Assembly: GCA_007694125.1 (NCBI GenBank)
Contig: RECH01000302.1
Coordinates: forward strand, 1-49,126
Length of the DNA stretch: 49,126 nt
From: Leptolyngbya sp. DLM2.Bin15
Lineage (GTDB): Bacteria; Cyanobacteriota; Cyanobacteriia; RECH01
Reading direction: 5' to 3'
Positions within the stretch are counted from its first letter, which is position 1. Each line of letters starts with the position of its first letter. The position numbers and the translations under genes are program-made. Positions 16,947 to 27,431 of this stretch are shown piece by piece. A model generated the notes under the pieces. It saw nothing but the letters and a program-made list of their open reading frames with translations. It did not search any database and was not told the DNA's origin.

Positions 16947-18769
16947 CGCTGCCCCATCTGTATGCGCCATAAACCAGCATAGACCTGGTTCTTGCTCAGC
17001 AGGTCGTCGTGCAGCCCCTGCTCGATCAAGCGTCCCTGTTCCATCACATAAATACAGTCAGCGTTGCGAATGGTAGACAGGCGGTGGGCGATGGCGATGG
17101 TGGTACGGTTTTGGGTAATCCGATCTAGGGATCGCTGGATCGCCGCTTCGGTTTCGTTGTCCACCGCCGATGTGGCTTCATCCAAAATTAAAATCGGTGG
17201 ATTTTTCAACACCGCGCGGGCGATCGCCAACCGCTGCCGCTGACCACCCGATAGTTTTTGCCCCCGCTCTCCCACCACGGTGTCGTATCCCTGGGGGAGC
17301 TGTTGAATAAACTCGTGGGCCTCGGCGATCGCGGCGGCGGCAATCACGTCGGCATCCGTGGCATCGGGACTGCCATAGCGAATATTGTCTGCCACGCTGC
17401 CGTGAAACAGGAAGACATCCTGGCTGACTAAGCCGATCGCCCGCCGCAGATCCTGGAGCTGGATATCTCGCAGTGCTGTTCCATCCAGGGTGATGCTGCC
17501 CGAGTCAATATCGTAGAACCGCAGCAGTAGTTTCACCAGGGTACTTTTGCCGGAACCCGTAGAGCCAACAATGGCAATGGTTTTACCCGCCGGGATATGC
17601 AGGGAGAGCTGGTTCAAGATCGGGGGGCGATCGGGATAGGCGAAGCTCACCTGGTCAAACACCACTTCTCCTTGAATCTTGTGTAGAGGCCGCGCCAGGG
17701 TTCCCGATGGGATGGCCATGGGGGTATCCAGCAAGTTCATCACCCTTGTTGTGGAGGCCATGGCCCGCTGGTATTGATCCAAGGTTTCTCCCAAGCGAGT
17801 CAGGGGCCAAAGCAGGCGCTGGGTGAGAAAGACGAGGACGCTGTAGGTACCTACGGATAGCGTGCCTGCTGCTGCCGCCAAGCCACCGTAGAGCAAGGTG
17901 GCGGTAAACCCTACTAAGATGATCAAGCGGATTAACGGGACAAACGCCGCACTGAAGGCGATCGCCCGCCGATTACTCTGCCGGTAGGCTTCACTTTCTA
18001 GGGTGACCCGCTCAATTTCGTAGGACTCGGTGGTAAAGCTCTTAATGGTCGTGATGCCACTGAGGTTGTTCGACAGGCGACTGTTGAGTACACTCACCTT
18101 TTCCCGCACCTCGCTATAAAGCGGCGCTAGACGTTTTTGGAAAACAATCGATCCCCACAAAATAAACGGCATGGGCAGCATGGCCATCCAAGCCACGCCC
18201 GGTGCCAAGATGAAAAACGCTGCCCCAATCACCACCACGGTGGTGGTCACCTGCAAAAGATCATTGGCTCCCCGATCGAGAAATCGTTCAAGCTGGTTCA
18301 CGTCATCATTCAAGATGGCCATGAGTTCACCGGTGTTGCGGTTCTCAAAGTAGGCCAGCTCTAGATCCTGGAGATGGCGGTAGGCATCAATCCGCAGATC
18401 ATGCTGAATGGTTTGGGCTAGGTTACGCCAAAGGCGATCGTAGGCATATTCAAAAGCAGATTCTAAGCCCCAAATCACCAGGGTTAAGCCTGACAACACT
18501 AGCAATTGCCCAAGAATACTGCGCACCCCCAAGGAGGCTATGAAGGACTGCTCCTGCTCCACCACCACATCCACGGCCATCCCAATCAGCGCGGGGGGGG
18601 CAAGGTCAAACAGCTTGTTGAGCACCGAGCAGGTCACCGACCACCACACCTGCCGCCGATAGGCTTTACCGTAGGTGAGCAGTCGTTTTAGGGGATGGGC
18701 CGTTTGGGCAGCCAAGACGGATGAACGGGAGGGTAGACGATATTTTTGGGAAAGGGATGGCTGCTTCAT
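16943..18769 (-). CDS. MsbA-type ABC exporter (fused membrane and ATPase domains)
   Basis: This is a half-size ABC exporter of about 608 residues with six membrane segments (about 30-330), followed by the ATPase domain. The ATPase has Walker [11 protein letters not shown]-loop [14 protein letters not shown], signature [14 protein letters not shown], Walker [13 protein letters not shown] and switch IAHRLSTIR. It would act as a homodimer exporting a lipid, peptide or drug; the substrate cannot be inferred. The start at 18769 ([13 protein letters not shown]) is chosen for length; in-frame ATGs at 18832 and 18865 add up to 32 residues, and none has a clear ribosome-binding site. Its 3' end overlaps the folate enzyme gene by four bases. 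Confidence 0.92.
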   Translation of the reverse strand: MKQPSLSQKYRLPSRSSVLAAQTAHPLKRLLTYGKAYRRQVWWSVTCSVLNKLFDLAPPALIGMAVDVVVEQEQSFIASLGVRSILGQLLVLSGLTLVIWGLESAFEYAYDRLWRNLAQTIQHDLRIDAYRHLQDLELAYFENRNTGELMAILNDDVNQLERFLDRGANDLLQVTTTVVVIGAAFFILAPGVAWMAMLPMPFILWGSIVFQKRLAPLYSEVREKVSVLNSRLSNNLSGITTIKSFTTESYEIERVTLESEAYRQSNRRAIAFSAAFVPLIRLIILVGFTATLLYGGLAAAAGTLSVGTYSVLVFLTQRLLWPLTRLGETLDQYQRAMASTTRVMNLLDTPMAIPSGTLARPLHKIQGEVVFDQVSFAYPDRPPILNQLSLHIPAGKTIAIVGSTGSGKSTLVKLLLRFYDIDSGSITLDGTALRDIQLQDLRRAIGLVSQDVFLFHGSVADNIRYGSPDATDADVIAAAAIAEAHEFIQQLPQGYDTVVGERGQKLSGGQRQRLAIARAVLKNPPILILDEATSAVDNETEAAIQRSLDRITQNRTTIAIAHRLSTIRNADCIYVMEQGRLIEQGLHDDLLSKNQVYAGLWRIQMGQR

Positions 18770-19157
18770 GGTGAGTAGGCTAGGATGGGTGCGCGATCGC
18801 CTCGGTTGCGATAACGCTTCGAGCCTTGCCATTGTATCGCGATCGCTCCAGAGCATCGGCGGCATCTATGCAGCGCTATCCAGGGCAGAATACCTGATCA
18901 CCACAGCCCCTGTTTGCCCCTTCAATCACCCTACAGACCCTGCATGTCCGCCAGGATCTCACTCATAAGAAATTCTAATCACGAGTAAATACGTAGCCTT
19001 CTCCTTGCATGGTCACAGGGGGTAAGACCCATCATGCGGGGGTTTCAGGGGTTTTGTACGTAGGTTTGCGTAGCTGCTTGGCCACATGATCAGATGAATT
19101 CCGTAATTTTTTTGAGAAAAAGATGATTTTGGTGATTACACCGAGAGTAAATTCACT

Positions 19158-19223
19158 TATAATGGGGTTAATGATGATGGTAGATGTTCACACGACCCGG
19201 TGGTTCGCCACCGGGTTTTTTTT
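19158..19223 (+). ncRNA. candidate orphan small RNA of about 50 nt
   Basis: A perfect TATAAT (19158-19163), with a weak -35 TTACAC (19136-19141, spacing 16), is followed about 30 bases later by a strong intrinsic terminator. The predicted RNA runs from about 19170 to 19223. Both neighbours are on the minus strand, so this + strand unit belongs to neither gene. The RNA would be antisense to any long leader of the ABC exporter mRNA. There is no open frame of meaningful length inside it. Confidence 0.4.
19195..19223 (+). terminator. strong rho-independent terminator on the + strand
   Basis: ACCCGGTGG (19195-19203) pairs perfectly with CCACCGGGT (19208-19216) across a TTCG tetraloop and is followed by eight T residues (19216-19223). 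It is the strongest terminator by sequence in the window. No + strand gene precedes it; on the minus strand the T-run is on the wrong side. Confidence 0.85.
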
Positions 19224-19450
19224 GTCTATTTGGCGATCGCCCTCGGGGTATCCCTCTCCGCAATTTCCCGGAGTTGCGATCGAGAACTCTCCCATCTATC
19301 CCATCCATCCCATCCGTGGCATGGGCAACCGTAGAAGTATGAATCTTGGGTCTTGCTACGTCGGTGGACGCCATTTAATGAAGCTAGCTTGCCGGGGTTA
19401 GACTGCGCTCAACCCTCGTCTCATCAGGATTTGAGCATAGTTACGTCCTT

Positions 19451-20308
19451 CTACGTAGGACACACTAAGGGATAGTCCTGCGCTGCTCCCGCACTCCACT
19501 CCCACATGGATCCAGCATAGTTTTGAGCGGTATAGCCCAACTGCACCAGCACGGTGGTCATCCAGGCTGAGCGGATGCCACCGGTGCAGTACGTAATAAT
19601 ACGATGCTGACGGGTAATTCGATGCTGGGCCAAGCGATCGCCGATCTCTGCAGCAGATCGTAGGTAGCCTTGCGGAGTTAAGCAATCTCGAACATCAAGG
19701 TGCAGGGCTCCTGGTAGATGGCCACCCCGGCATTCTCCATGGAGAATAGCACCCTGGTACTCAGCAGCCGTACGGACGTCGAGCACCACCCAAGGGCGAT
19801 CGCCTCCTGGCTGAGTGATCAAATGACGCAGGGTTTCTCGATCGATCGTCCAAGTGGGAATGCGCGTAATCGACCAGCTCGGCCTGCAGGGCGATGATGA
19901 TTGGGGAAGCGATCGTGATGGCAGCGCGGCCCAACCCCCATCGACCCAGCAAGCTGCAGGATGGCCCAGCGATCGCAACATCCAAACAATCCGTCCTTCC
20001 TGTCCCCAGCCATGGTGGGCATCCCCCACCACCACCACCGGAGCATCAGTAATCCCTAAGCGCCCAACTAGGGTGGTGAGTTGAGCATCTTGGTTGAGTA
20101 AACAACCTCGCTGACTAGGTTCATTGGCCGTAAACCACTGCCACTGAATGCGTTGAACCTTGGAGAAGCGAGGCGTCCAGGTTTTACCCCTGGCATCCAG
20201 CAACGTTGCACCCTGATGCAGATAGGCGTAGGCCATCTCCCAGGTCACAATCCAGGGATAGGCGTCCTCGGGTAGGGCTAGGTCATGTTCAGCCATAAAA
20301 CCAGCCAT
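19451..20308 (-). CDS. two-domain rhodanese-type sulfurtransferase
   Basis: Sulfurtransferases of this family move a sulfane sulfur from thiosulfate or 3-mercaptopyruvate to an acceptor. The 285-residue protein has an inactive N-terminal rhodanese domain (about 18-130; the loop is GDAHHGWGQEG, without Cys) and an active C-terminal domain (about 150-280) with Cys241 in the loop CTGGIRS, preceded by DVRTAAEYQG. CTGGIR-type loops are usual in the cyanobacterial group; thiosulfate versus mercaptopyruvate preference is not clear. The first ATG (20308) directly follows the U-tract of the clpC terminator and no ribosome-binding site is visible; ATG 20296 is an alternative. The product could therefore depend on read-through or on an unrecognised promoter. 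Confidence 0.88.
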   Translation of the reverse strand: MAGFMAEHDLALPEDAYPWIVTWEMAYAYLHQGATLLDARGKTWTPRFSKVQRIQWQWFTANEPSQRGCLLNQDAQLTTLVGRLGITDAPVVVVGDAHHGWGQEGRIVWMLRSLGHPAACWVDGGWAALPSRSLPQSSSPCRPSWSITRIPTWTIDRETLRHLITQPGGDRPWVVLDVRTAAEYQGAILHGECRGGHLPGALHLDVRDCLTPQGYLRSAAEIGDRLAQHRITRQHRIITYCTGGIRSAWMTTVLVQLGYTAQNYAGSMWEWSAGAAQDYPLVCPT

Positions 20309-20346
20309 AAAAAAGAACGGTAGAGTTATCCATACTCTACCGTTCT
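20309..20346 (-). terminator. rho-independent terminator after clpC
   Basis: On the minus strand AGAACGGTAGAGT (20346-20334) pairs with ACTCTACCGTTCT (20326-20314). This is a perfect 13-bp stem with a 7-nt loop, followed by six U residues (20314-20309). The ATG of the sulfurtransferase gene begins at the very next base. Confidence 0.85.
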
Positions 20347-20425
20347 CAAACTATGATCCCCGTTGGGATTCTGAGCTGGCAGTCTGAGCCGGTGATCCGA
20401 CCTTAACCACGCAAGCTATACGTTT

Positions 20426-22906
20426 TTAGTCAGCCGATTGAGGCAATAGCTCACGCTGCTGTTCTGAGGATGAGACGCGCACTTGCCCATCGTCATCAAC
20501 ATCAACAACCGCAGTGTCACCTTCCTTGACCCGACCCGACAGAATTTCTTCCGCCAAGCTGTCTTCTAGAAGCCGCATGATGGCACGACGCAAGGGTCGA
20601 GCACCATAGCTGGGGTTGTAGCCTTCATCAATCAACCGATCTTTGAAACGTTCTGTCACCTCTAGGACAATACCTTTCTCCTGAAGACGGACAAAGACTT
20701 CCTTGAGCAGAATCGTCGCAATGTTCTTCACCTCATCCTTGGTGAGCTGACGGAAGACGATGATCTCATCCAAACGGTTGAGGAATTCAGGTTTGAAGGA
20801 GCTCTTCAGTTCTTCTTGAACCAGGTTGCGAATCCGAGCGTATTGAGCTTCCTCAGCACTTTCTTCGGAGAACTCAAAGCCTAGACCACCGCCGCCTTTT
20901 TCGATGACCCGCGATCCAATGTTCGAGGTCATGATAATCAGCGTGTTCTTGAAGTCTACGGTGCGTCCCTTGGCATCGGTCAGGCGACCATCTTCCAAGA
21001 TTTGCAACAGCATGTTGAAGACATCGGGGTGAGCCTTCTCAATTTCATCGAAGAGCACCACCGTATAAGGACGGCGACGTACAGCTTCCGTTAGCTGACC
21101 ACCTTCGTTGTAGCCGACATAGCCCGGAGGGGACCCAATCAGCTTCGAGACGGTGTGGCGCTCCATGAATTCCGACATGTCTAGGCGAATCATAGCTTCT
21201 TCAGATCCGAAGAAGTAGGCTGCCAAGGACTTCGTCAACTCGGTCTTCCCGACCCCGGTGGGCCCTGAGAAGATGAAGCTAGCAATTGGACGGTTGGGGT
21301 TTTTCAAGCCCACTCGAGACCGTCGAATAGCACGTGACACGGCTTTCACCGCTTCGTCTTGACCAATCAAGCGGGTGTGGAGGGTATCTTCCATGTGCAG
21401 GAGTTTTTCCGACTCCGACTCGGTGAGTTTGTTCACCGGCACTCCCGTCCACGAGGCCACGATGTGAGCAATATCTTCTTCCGTCACTACGGGAGAGACA
21501 TCGCTATTGTCGTTGGCAGATTCTGTTTTTTTGTTCTGAGCGATCGCTCGGATTTCAGCTTTGATTTCCATTTCGCGATCGCGCAATTCACCAGCGCGGT
21601 CAAAGTCTTGGGAACGCACCGCGTCATCCTTCTCTCGAAGCACTTGGCGGAGTTCTTTATCCAGTTCTTTGGCGGCGGGCGGTAGCTGCGAGTTAATCAA
21701 GCGCACCCGTGACCCTGCTTCATCGACCAAGTCAATCGCCTTATCCGGCAGGAAACGATCGGAAATGTATCGATCAGAGAGTTTGGCGGCAGCCTCTAGG
21801 GCTTCATCGGAAATGCGCAGCTTATGGTGCTGCTCGTAGCGATCGCGGAGACCGTGCAAGATTTCGATGGTTTCATCGACTGATGGTTCACCCACCATCA
21901 CCGGTTGGAACCGGCGTTCTAGAGCGGCATCGCGTTCGATGTGTTTGCGATACTCATCTAGGGTGGTAGCACCGATGCATTGAAGTTCACCCCGAGCCAA
22001 GGCTGGCTTGAGAATATTGGCGGCATCAATGGCACCTTCAGCAGCACCTGCACCAATCAGAGTATGGACTTCATCAATCACAAGGATGACGTTACCCGCT
22101 TGGCGGATTTCATCCATGATTTTCTTCAGCCGCTCTTCAAATTCCCCGCGATACTTGGTACCGGCAACCAAAAGGCCGATATCAAGGGTGACCACGCGCT
22201 TTTCTTCCAGAATGTCTGGAATGTCATTATTGGAAATGCGCTGGGCTAGGCCTTCGGCGATCGCCGTTTTACCAACACCGGGTTCACCAATGAGCACGGG
22301 GTTGTTTTTGGTACGGCGTCCAAGAATTTGAATGACCCGCTCAATTTCTTTCTGCCGACCCACGACTGGGTCGAGCTTTCCTTCGCCAGCCATCTGAGTC
22401 AGGTTGGAGCCAAACTCATCGAGGGTTGGGGTTTTGGTACGACCTTGCCCCCCTCCGGCGGAGACTTCGGCCGTTTCGCCTAGCATCCGAATCACCTGGG
22501 TGCGAACCTTCGATAGGTCAACTCCAAGATTTTCTAGAACCCTAGCGGCGACACCTTCACCTTCACGAATCAAGCCCAGAAGCAGATGCTCTGTGCCGAT
22601 GTAGTTGTGGCCTAACTGACGAGCTTCTTCAAGAGATAACTCCAGCACTCGCTTGGCTCGAGGGGTAAATGGAATCTCAACAGCGACGAAGCCGGAGCCT
22701 CGACCGATGATTTTCTCGACCTCAATCCGAGCGTCTTTGAGGTTGACCCCCATTGACTTGAGGACTTTGGCGGCGACGCCAGTTCCTTCTCCAATTAAGC
22801 CGAGGAGAATTTGCTCCGTCCCCACGAAGTTGTGACCCAGGCGACGAGCTTCTTCCTGAGCCAACATGATCACTTTAATAGCTTTTTCTGTGAAGCGTTC
22901 AAACAT
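20426..22906 (-). CDS. clpC: ATP-dependent Clp protease ATPase subunit ClpC
   Basis: ClpC is the Hsp100 unfoldase that feeds substrates to the Clp protease; in cyanobacteria it is essential and the homologue of the chloroplast ClpC. The 826-residue product starts at [12 protein letters not shown] (22906); the longer frame to 22954 adds 16 residues before the universal start. Order of domains: two Clp-N repeats (about 5-145), first AAA+ module with GEPGVGKTA and [15 protein letters not shown], an UVR motif in the middle domain ([19 protein letters not shown]), second AAA+ module with [10 protein letters not shown] and [14 protein letters not shown], and the C-terminal D2-small domain. The gene is monocistronic by its terminator. 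Confidence 0.96.
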   Translation of the reverse strand: MFERFTEKAIKVIMLAQEEARRLGHNFVGTEQILLGLIGEGTGVAAKVLKSMGVNLKDARIEVEKIIGRGSGFVAVEIPFTPRAKRVLELSLEEARQLGHNYIGTEHLLLGLIREGEGVAARVLENLGVDLSKVRTQVIRMLGETAEVSAGGGQGRTKTPTLDEFGSNLTQMAGEGKLDPVVGRQKEIERVIQILGRRTKNNPVLIGEPGVGKTAIAEGLAQRISNNDIPDILEEKRVVTLDIGLLVAGTKYRGEFEERLKKIMDEIRQAGNVILVIDEVHTLIGAGAAEGAIDAANILKPALARGELQCIGATTLDEYRKHIERDAALERRFQPVMVGEPSVDETIEILHGLRDRYEQHHKLRISDEALEAAAKLSDRYISDRFLPDKAIDLVDEAGSRVRLINSQLPPAAKELDKELRQVLREKDDAVRSQDFDRAGELRDREMEIKAEIRAIAQNKKTESANDNSDVSPVVTEEDIAHIVASWTGVPVNKLTESESEKLLHMEDTLHTRLIGQDEAVKAVSRAIRRSRVGLKNPNRPIASFIFSGPTGVGKTELTKSLAAYFFGSEEAMIRLDMSEFMERHTVSKLIGSPPGYVGYNEGGQLTEAVRRRPYTVVLFDEIEKAHPDVFNMLLQILEDGRLTDAKGRTVDFKNTLIIMTSNIGSRVIEKGGGGLGFEFSEESAEEAQYARIRNLVQEELKSSFKPEFLNRLDEIIVFRQLTKDEVKNIATILLKEVFVRLQEKGIVLEVTERFKDRLIDEGYNPSYGARPLRRAIMRLLEDSLAEEILSGRVKEGDTAVVDVDDDGQVRVSSSEQQRELLPQSAD

Positions 22907-23257
22907 GGCGTTTTTTCCATCACCTGCTGCGTGCCGGTACGCTGATTTTAGCACAGCAAATCCATCCGCCTGTTACCCAACAACGACGGAGGAGGGGTAG
23001 GGATTTCCGAAGACCGAGTCGACATTAAGCCTGTTGCGAGTCCCTAAACGGGAAAAAATGCCGAAGATGTATATTTTCTGCCCCAAGGGAAATCTATTAG
23101 CAGAAATCCAGGGGCGCGTCAAGGATTGAGCACAAAAGTTGGTGGCTGGAGGAAGATGGTCGTGCGCCCTAACCTTGGTCTGGCAAGGCATAGGATGGGG
23201 ATCACGAACCTTCCAAGAGTTCTCAGAATGTTTCGATTGACTAAGATTTGTTGTGAA
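22907..23257. other. 351-bp gap upstream of clpC
   Basis: It should hold the clpC promoter on the minus strand. A TATACA (23073-23068, minus) is the best -10-like box, but no matching -35 is found at the right distance. No gene or notable repeat is seen. Confidence 0.4.
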
Positions 23258-23869
23258 CTATGAACGACTGGGCTTGGGAAGGAAGGGGGCGATCGCCCCC
23301 AGAGAACTCGTCAACTGCCAGTCATGCTTCTGCAGGCGTTGGTGAACCTGCTGCCAGCGCTGCTGCAGGCGATCGCCAAACTCGTCTGTTTGTAGGTTCT
23401 TGCACCATAAAATTAGGGCATCTTCTCCCGTATCGGCATAGTAGCGCCGCCGCCGTCCCACATCTTGGAAGTCGTACTGGGCATAGAGGGAGCGCGCTGC
23501 CTGGTTGGAATCTCGGACTTCTAGGGTGGCCCACTGCAGGCCGCGTTGGCGTGCTAGGGAGAGCAGCGTGAGCAAAGCCGCCTGTCCTAAGCCCTGCCGC
23601 TGATAGCGGGGATGGATACCCAAGAGAGTAATGTGGGCTTCATCGAGGATGGCCCAGCAGCAGGCAACACCAATCAATGTGGGGTCAGAGGGGTCATCGT
23701 CTGAGGTGCTAGAGAGCGATCGCTGCAGCATCAGTAAATCGCTATTGGGGCTGGTGACCTCTCGCTGATAGCCTTCCTGCGTCCATAACCCGCCAAAACA
23801 AAGTTGGTCAAGACGGACAACGGCTGCTAGGTGCTGGGTTGTCAGGGGATGAAGTTCTACGCAGGGCAT
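23258..23869 (-). CDS. rimI: ribosomal protein S18-alanine N-acetyltransferase-like GNAT enzyme
   Basis: The protein is a GNAT acetyltransferase of the RimI type, which acetylates the N-terminal alanine of ribosomal protein S18 in the best-studied cases. The 203 residues include HITLLGIHPRYQRQGLGQAALLTLL with the acetyl-CoA pyrophosphate loop (QRQGLGQA), followed by LEVRDSNQAARSLYAQYDF, a RimI hallmark, and YYADTGEDALILW. It is about 50 residues longer than typical RimI: a basic/glutamine-rich C-terminal tail and an Asp/Ser-rich insert near residue 55. The true substrate is inferred. It is divergent from lysA. Confidence 0.85.
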   Translation of the reverse strand: MPCVELHPLTTQHLAAVVRLDQLCFGGLWTQEGYQREVTSPNSDLLMLQRSLSSTSDDDPSDPTLIGVACCWAILDEAHITLLGIHPRYQRQGLGQAALLTLLSLARQRGLQWATLEVRDSNQAARSLYAQYDFQDVGRRRRYYADTGEDALILWCKNLQTDEFGDRLQQRWQQVHQRLQKHDWQLTSSLGAIAPFLPKPSRS

Positions 23870-24104
23870 GAGGATTAGGCGAACAGAAGGAGTAAATCGG
23901 ACTAGAGCCGTTGCCGATCGCCACTTGGGGGGATGATGCAGGGGATAGATGGCCTAGGCCAGTCCTAGATAGGAAACCCCCAGAATTGATCGGCAGGATG
24001 CCAGCTAGTAATTGTACACTAGGTAATTAGACGGATTCATCTGCCAGGCTCACTGTCCATGGATCTGTTCTCCAGAGCCGCACGTTGCAAGGATAGTTCT
24101 TTTC

Positions 24105-25511
24105 ATGGTCTCGACCCCTGCCGCTAGTCTTCAAAATAGTTGCCAATTTTTGCCTGAATGGACGGTTGAAGATCCATCGCCCAATCAATTCTTGATGCCG
24201 CTGACGGCGGCGGTCAACAGCCAAGATCACCTCACCATCGGTGGCTGTGACGTTGTGAATCTGGTTCAACAGTTTGGTTCACCCCTCTATATCTTGGATG
24301 AGCAGACCCTGCGCACTGCCTGCCGCCAATATCGGGACGGGTTTCGGCACTATTATCCTGGCGAGTCGCTGGTGATCTATGCCTCCAAAGCCTGGAACTG
24401 TCTAGCGGTTTGTGCGATCGCTGCCAGTGAAGGTCTGGGCATCGATATCGTCTCTGGCGGAGAACTCTACACCGCCCTCCAAGCGGGCGTCCCCAGCGAT
24501 CGCCTCTATTTCCATGGCAACAATAAGAGCCGCGACGAGCTGCAACAGGCCGTGGTCGCCAACTGCACCATCGTGGTCGATAACTGGTTTGAGCTAGAGA
24601 CCCTGGTGGCGATCGCCGCCGACACCGAAACTCCCGTACGGATCATGCTGCGCCTGACGCCGGGGATCGAATGTCACACCCACGACTACATTCGCACCGG
24701 GCATATCGACAGCAAATTTGGCTTTGATCCCGATCAGCTCGATGACGTCTTTGCCTTCGTGGCCCAGCAGCCTGGTCTAGACTGTGTCGGACTCCATGCC
24801 CACATTGGCTCTCAGATTTTTGAGCTCAACCCCCACCAAGACTTAACCGATGTGATGGCCGGCTGGTTGGCCAAGGCCGCCCAAGCCGGTCTACCAGTGC
24901 GGGAACTGGACATTGGCGGCGGCTTAGGCATTCGCTACACCGAGTCTGACGATCCGCCGAGCATCCACGACTGGATCCAGGTGATCTGTGAAGGCGTGGT
25001 GCGGGCTTGTGAGACGCGGCAACTGCCCCTGCCCAAGCTGATTGCAGAACCAGGGCGATCGCTGATTGGTTCCGCCTGCGTCACCGCCTACACCGTCGGC
25101 AGCCAGAAAGTGGTTCCCAATCTCCGCACCTACGTCACCGTGGATGGCGGCATGTCTGATAACCCCCGTCCGATTACCTACCAATCGCTCTACCGGGCGG
25201 TCGCTGCCAGCCAGATGTCGGCCCCTCTCACCGAAACCGTAGCGATCGCTGGCAAGCACTGCGAGTCCGGTGACATTATTATCCAAGAAACCACGCTACC
25301 CAAGACTCAACCGGGTGATACCCTCGTCATCCTAGGCACAGGGGCCTACAATTACAGCATGGCATCCAACTACAATCGAGTGCCTCGTCCATCGGCGGTG
25401 TTGGTTCAGGATGGCGAGGCAAGCGTTATCCTGCAGCGCGAAACTTACCTAGATTTGATTCGTCAGGATCGACTACCCAACCGACTTGCGACCGTGAGCG
25501 AATCAGCTTAG
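24105..25511 (+). CDS. lysA: diaminopimelate decarboxylase
   Basis: LysA is the PLP enzyme that decarboxylates meso-diaminopimelate to L-lysine, the last step of lysine synthesis. The 468-residue product has Lys95 in IYASKAWNC as the cofactor Schiff-base lysine, and HAHIGSQIFE, ELDIGGGLGIRY and AEPGRSL as the phosphate-binding barrel motifs. The second-subunit residues are in HCESGDII and GAYNYSMASNYN. The N-terminal extension of about 40 residues before the barrel is typical of cyanobacterial LysA. It is monocistronic, divergent from rimI and upstream of cdaA, with about 250 bases between. Confidence 0.95.
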   Translation: MVSTPAASLQNSCQFLPEWTVEDPSPNQFLMPLTAAVNSQDHLTIGGCDVVNLVQQFGSPLYILDEQTLRTACRQYRDGFRHYYPGESLVIYASKAWNCLAVCAIAASEGLGIDIVSGGELYTALQAGVPSDRLYFHGNNKSRDELQQAVVANCTIVVDNWFELETLVAIAADTETPVRIMLRLTPGIECHTHDYIRTGHIDSKFGFDPDQLDDVFAFVAQQPGLDCVGLHAHIGSQIFELNPHQDLTDVMAGWLAKAAQAGLPVRELDIGGGLGIRYTESDDPPSIHDWIQVICEGVVRACETRQLPLPKLIAEPGRSLIGSACVTAYTVGSQKVVPNLRTYVTVDGGMSDNPRPITYQSLYRAVAASQMSAPLTETVAIAGKHCESGDIIIQETTLPKTQPGDTLVILGTGAYNYSMASNYNRVPRPSAVLVQDGEASVILQRETYLDLIRQDRLPNRLATVSESA

Positions 25512-25761
25512 ACATCGGCAGTTGGTTTCTCTAGACCCAAACTCGATAATTGCCGGCGATGAGGCGTGGCGCAACCTAACCAGGTGAGCAGATCGGAAAC
25601 GTGTTTTGTAGAGGGCAAACGAATCGTCCCCTGCTATCCTTTAAGCTGAGTCCTTAGGACACAGGTTATCCGTTGTCAGACGTGGATGCAGGATGCGATC
25701 GCCAACACCTGCCGAACCACGCCCTGATACCGGTGCAAGGTCACACTCCAGATCAATTCAG

Positions 25762-26685
25762 ATGGGATCTCTGCTGACGCAATGGCTACCAAAACTAAGC
25801 TGGACCTCGTCTTTGCTGGTGACCATCATTGACATTAGTTTAGTTCTGGTACTCACCTATATCGTTCTGATTTTTATCAAAGAACGTCGCACCCTGTGGA
25901 TGGTTCGAGGTCTGGTTGTGCTAATGCTGTCGGCAGCATTGAGTCAGTCTCTTGGGCTGCGTCTACTCCACTTTGTGTTAGAAAAGTTGGTGATCGGATC
26001 GGCCGTGGCGATGGCATTTATTATGCAGGCTGAGTTTCGTCGCTTCCTAGAACAATTGGGACGGGGAGAGCTAGACCAGCTATTTCGCTCATCAGATGAG
26101 GCTGTTCCCAAACCAGACAGTGTTATTGATGAAATTGTCGATGCGGTCAAAGAGTTATCGCAAAACCGTACAGGGGCACTCTTAATCTTAGAAACTAGCC
26201 GCCCAATTGATGAACGAGATTTTTCTGTGCCCGGCGTTCGTTTGAATGCTGAAGTATCCAAAGAACTGCTGCAAACTATTTTTCAAACCACCACCCCTCT
26301 TCATGATGGAGCCGTCCTCATACGGGGATCACGGGTGACAGCGGCGGGGATCATCCTGCCCATTTCTGAACGGACGGCTTCTCGCCAACTGGGTACCCGT
26401 CACCGGGCAGCCATGGGTATTACCGAACGTGTGGAAAATTGTCTCTGTGTGGTTGTATCAGAAGAAACAGGGTCGATTTCGCTGGCGGAACGCGGTATGC
26501 TCAACCGCCCACTCACAAGCAGCAAATTGCGAGAGCTTTTGCGCACTCAGTTTACTCAATCAGTGGAGCGGGAGTCGGTTGCGCCGCAGTTGCGAAGTCT
26601 TGGACGCCAGTTGGTTCATCAGGGTATGGTGCTGGTATCTCGCTTGCTTCGGTTGTCATCATCAGCTTCTCGGGAGAAAAAATGA
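25762..26685 (+). CDS. cdaA: membrane diadenylate cyclase CdaA
   Basis: CdaA makes c-di-AMP from two ATP; c-di-AMP controls potassium/osmotic balance and, in cyanobacteria, night survival. The 307-residue product (start [14 protein letters not shown] at 25762) has three N-terminal membrane helices (about 15-35, 48-65 and 68-88) and the DAC catalytic domain with DGA (182-184) and RHR (213-215) in [10 protein letters not shown]. Both motifs needed for catalysis are intact. A frame from 25693 adds 23 polar residues and is less likely. Its stop codon overlaps the uppS start (ATGA at 26682-26685), so the two are translationally coupled. Confidence 0.93.
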   Translation: MGSLLTQWLPKLSWTSSLLVTIIDISLVLVLTYIVLIFIKERRTLWMVRGLVVLMLSAALSQSLGLRLLHFVLEKLVIGSAVAMAFIMQAEFRRFLEQLGRGELDQLFRSSDEAVPKPDSVIDEIVDAVKELSQNRTGALLILETSRPIDERDFSVPGVRLNAEVSKELLQTIFQTTTPLHDGAVLIRGSRVTAAGIILPISERTASRQLGTRHRAAMGITERVENCLCVVVSEETGSISLAERGMLNRPLTSSKLRELLRTQFTQSVERESVAPQLRSLGRQLVHQGMVLVSRLLRLSSSASREKK

Positions 26686-27431
26686 CGGCAGAGTCTACTG
26701 CATTATCAGAGTTACCTGCAGATCTCAACCCCGATCGTCTGCCCCAGCATATTGCGGTCATTATGGACGGGAATGGTCGCTGGGCTAAACATCGAGGTCT
26801 GCCCCGGATTATGGGTCATCGCCGAGGGGTCGATACGCTCAAGGAGATGCTGCGGTGCTGTAAGGACTGGGGTGTGAAGGCGCTCACCGCCTACGCCTTT
26901 TCTACAGAAAACTGGGGGCGGCCCTTGGAGGAAGTCGAGTTTTTGATGAATTTGTTTGAGCGTGTCCTACGGCGGGAGCTGCGGGAGATGCTGCAGGAGG
27001 ATGTGCAAATTCACTTTGTCGGCAATCTAGGAGCGTTGCCCCAGTCGCTGCAAGAAGAGATTCAGCGATCGATGGAGGAAACTAAGAATAATCAAGCTAT
27101 TCAATTTACCGTGGCCACCAACTATGGGGGACGCCAGGAAATTGTCCAGGCTTGTCGGGCGATCGCCACTCAGGTTCAAGCCGGCACCTTAAGCCCTGAC
27201 GACATTGACGAAGCCGTTTTTGAGCGCCATCTCTATACGGTGAAAACGGGCAACCCAGACCTGCTGATCCGCACCAGTGGCGAAATGCGTCTGAGTAATT
27301 TCCTGCTTTGGCAGATGGCCTACACCGAGATTTATGTCACCGATACGCTCTGGCCCGACTTTGATCGGGCCGAGCTGCATCGGGCGCTCTGTGCCTATCA
27401 ATCTCGCAATCGGCGCTTTGGTCGTGTGTAG
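26682..27431 (+). CDS. uppS: isoprenyl (undecaprenyl) diphosphate synthase
   Basis: UppS is the cis-prenyltransferase that extends farnesyl diphosphate to the C55 carrier lipid for peptidoglycan and polysaccharide. The 249-residue product starts at [10 protein letters not shown] (26682) inside the ATGA overlap with cdaA; longer frames into cdaA are artefacts. Asp29 in [14 protein letters not shown] is the catalytic Mg2+ aspartate. Further conserved blocks are [18 protein letters not shown] and the C-terminal [20 protein letters not shown]. Its end overlaps the 3' end of the opposing P-type ATPase gene by 34 bases. Confidence 0.95.
   Translation: MTAESTALSELPADLNPDRLPQHIAVIMDGNGRWAKHRGLPRIMGHRRGVDTLKEMLRCCKDWGVKALTAYAFSTENWGRPLEEVEFLMNLFERVLRRELREMLQEDVQIHFVGNLGALPQSLQEEIQRSMEETKNNQAIQFTVATNYGGRQEIVQACRAIATQVQAGTLSPDDIDEAVFERHLYTVKTGNPDLLIRTSGEMRLSNFLLWQMAYTEIYVTDTLWPDFDRAELHRALCAYQSRNRRFGRV

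Larger units (their letters stand above)
18770..19450. other. 681-bp gap between two minus-strand genes
   Basis: Upstream of the ABC exporter gene and downstream of the sulfurtransferase gene. No protein gene is convincing: a 92-residue frame from 19123 runs straight through a strong terminator. The gap contains the orphan + strand promoter/terminator pair described separately. Confidence 0.55.
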
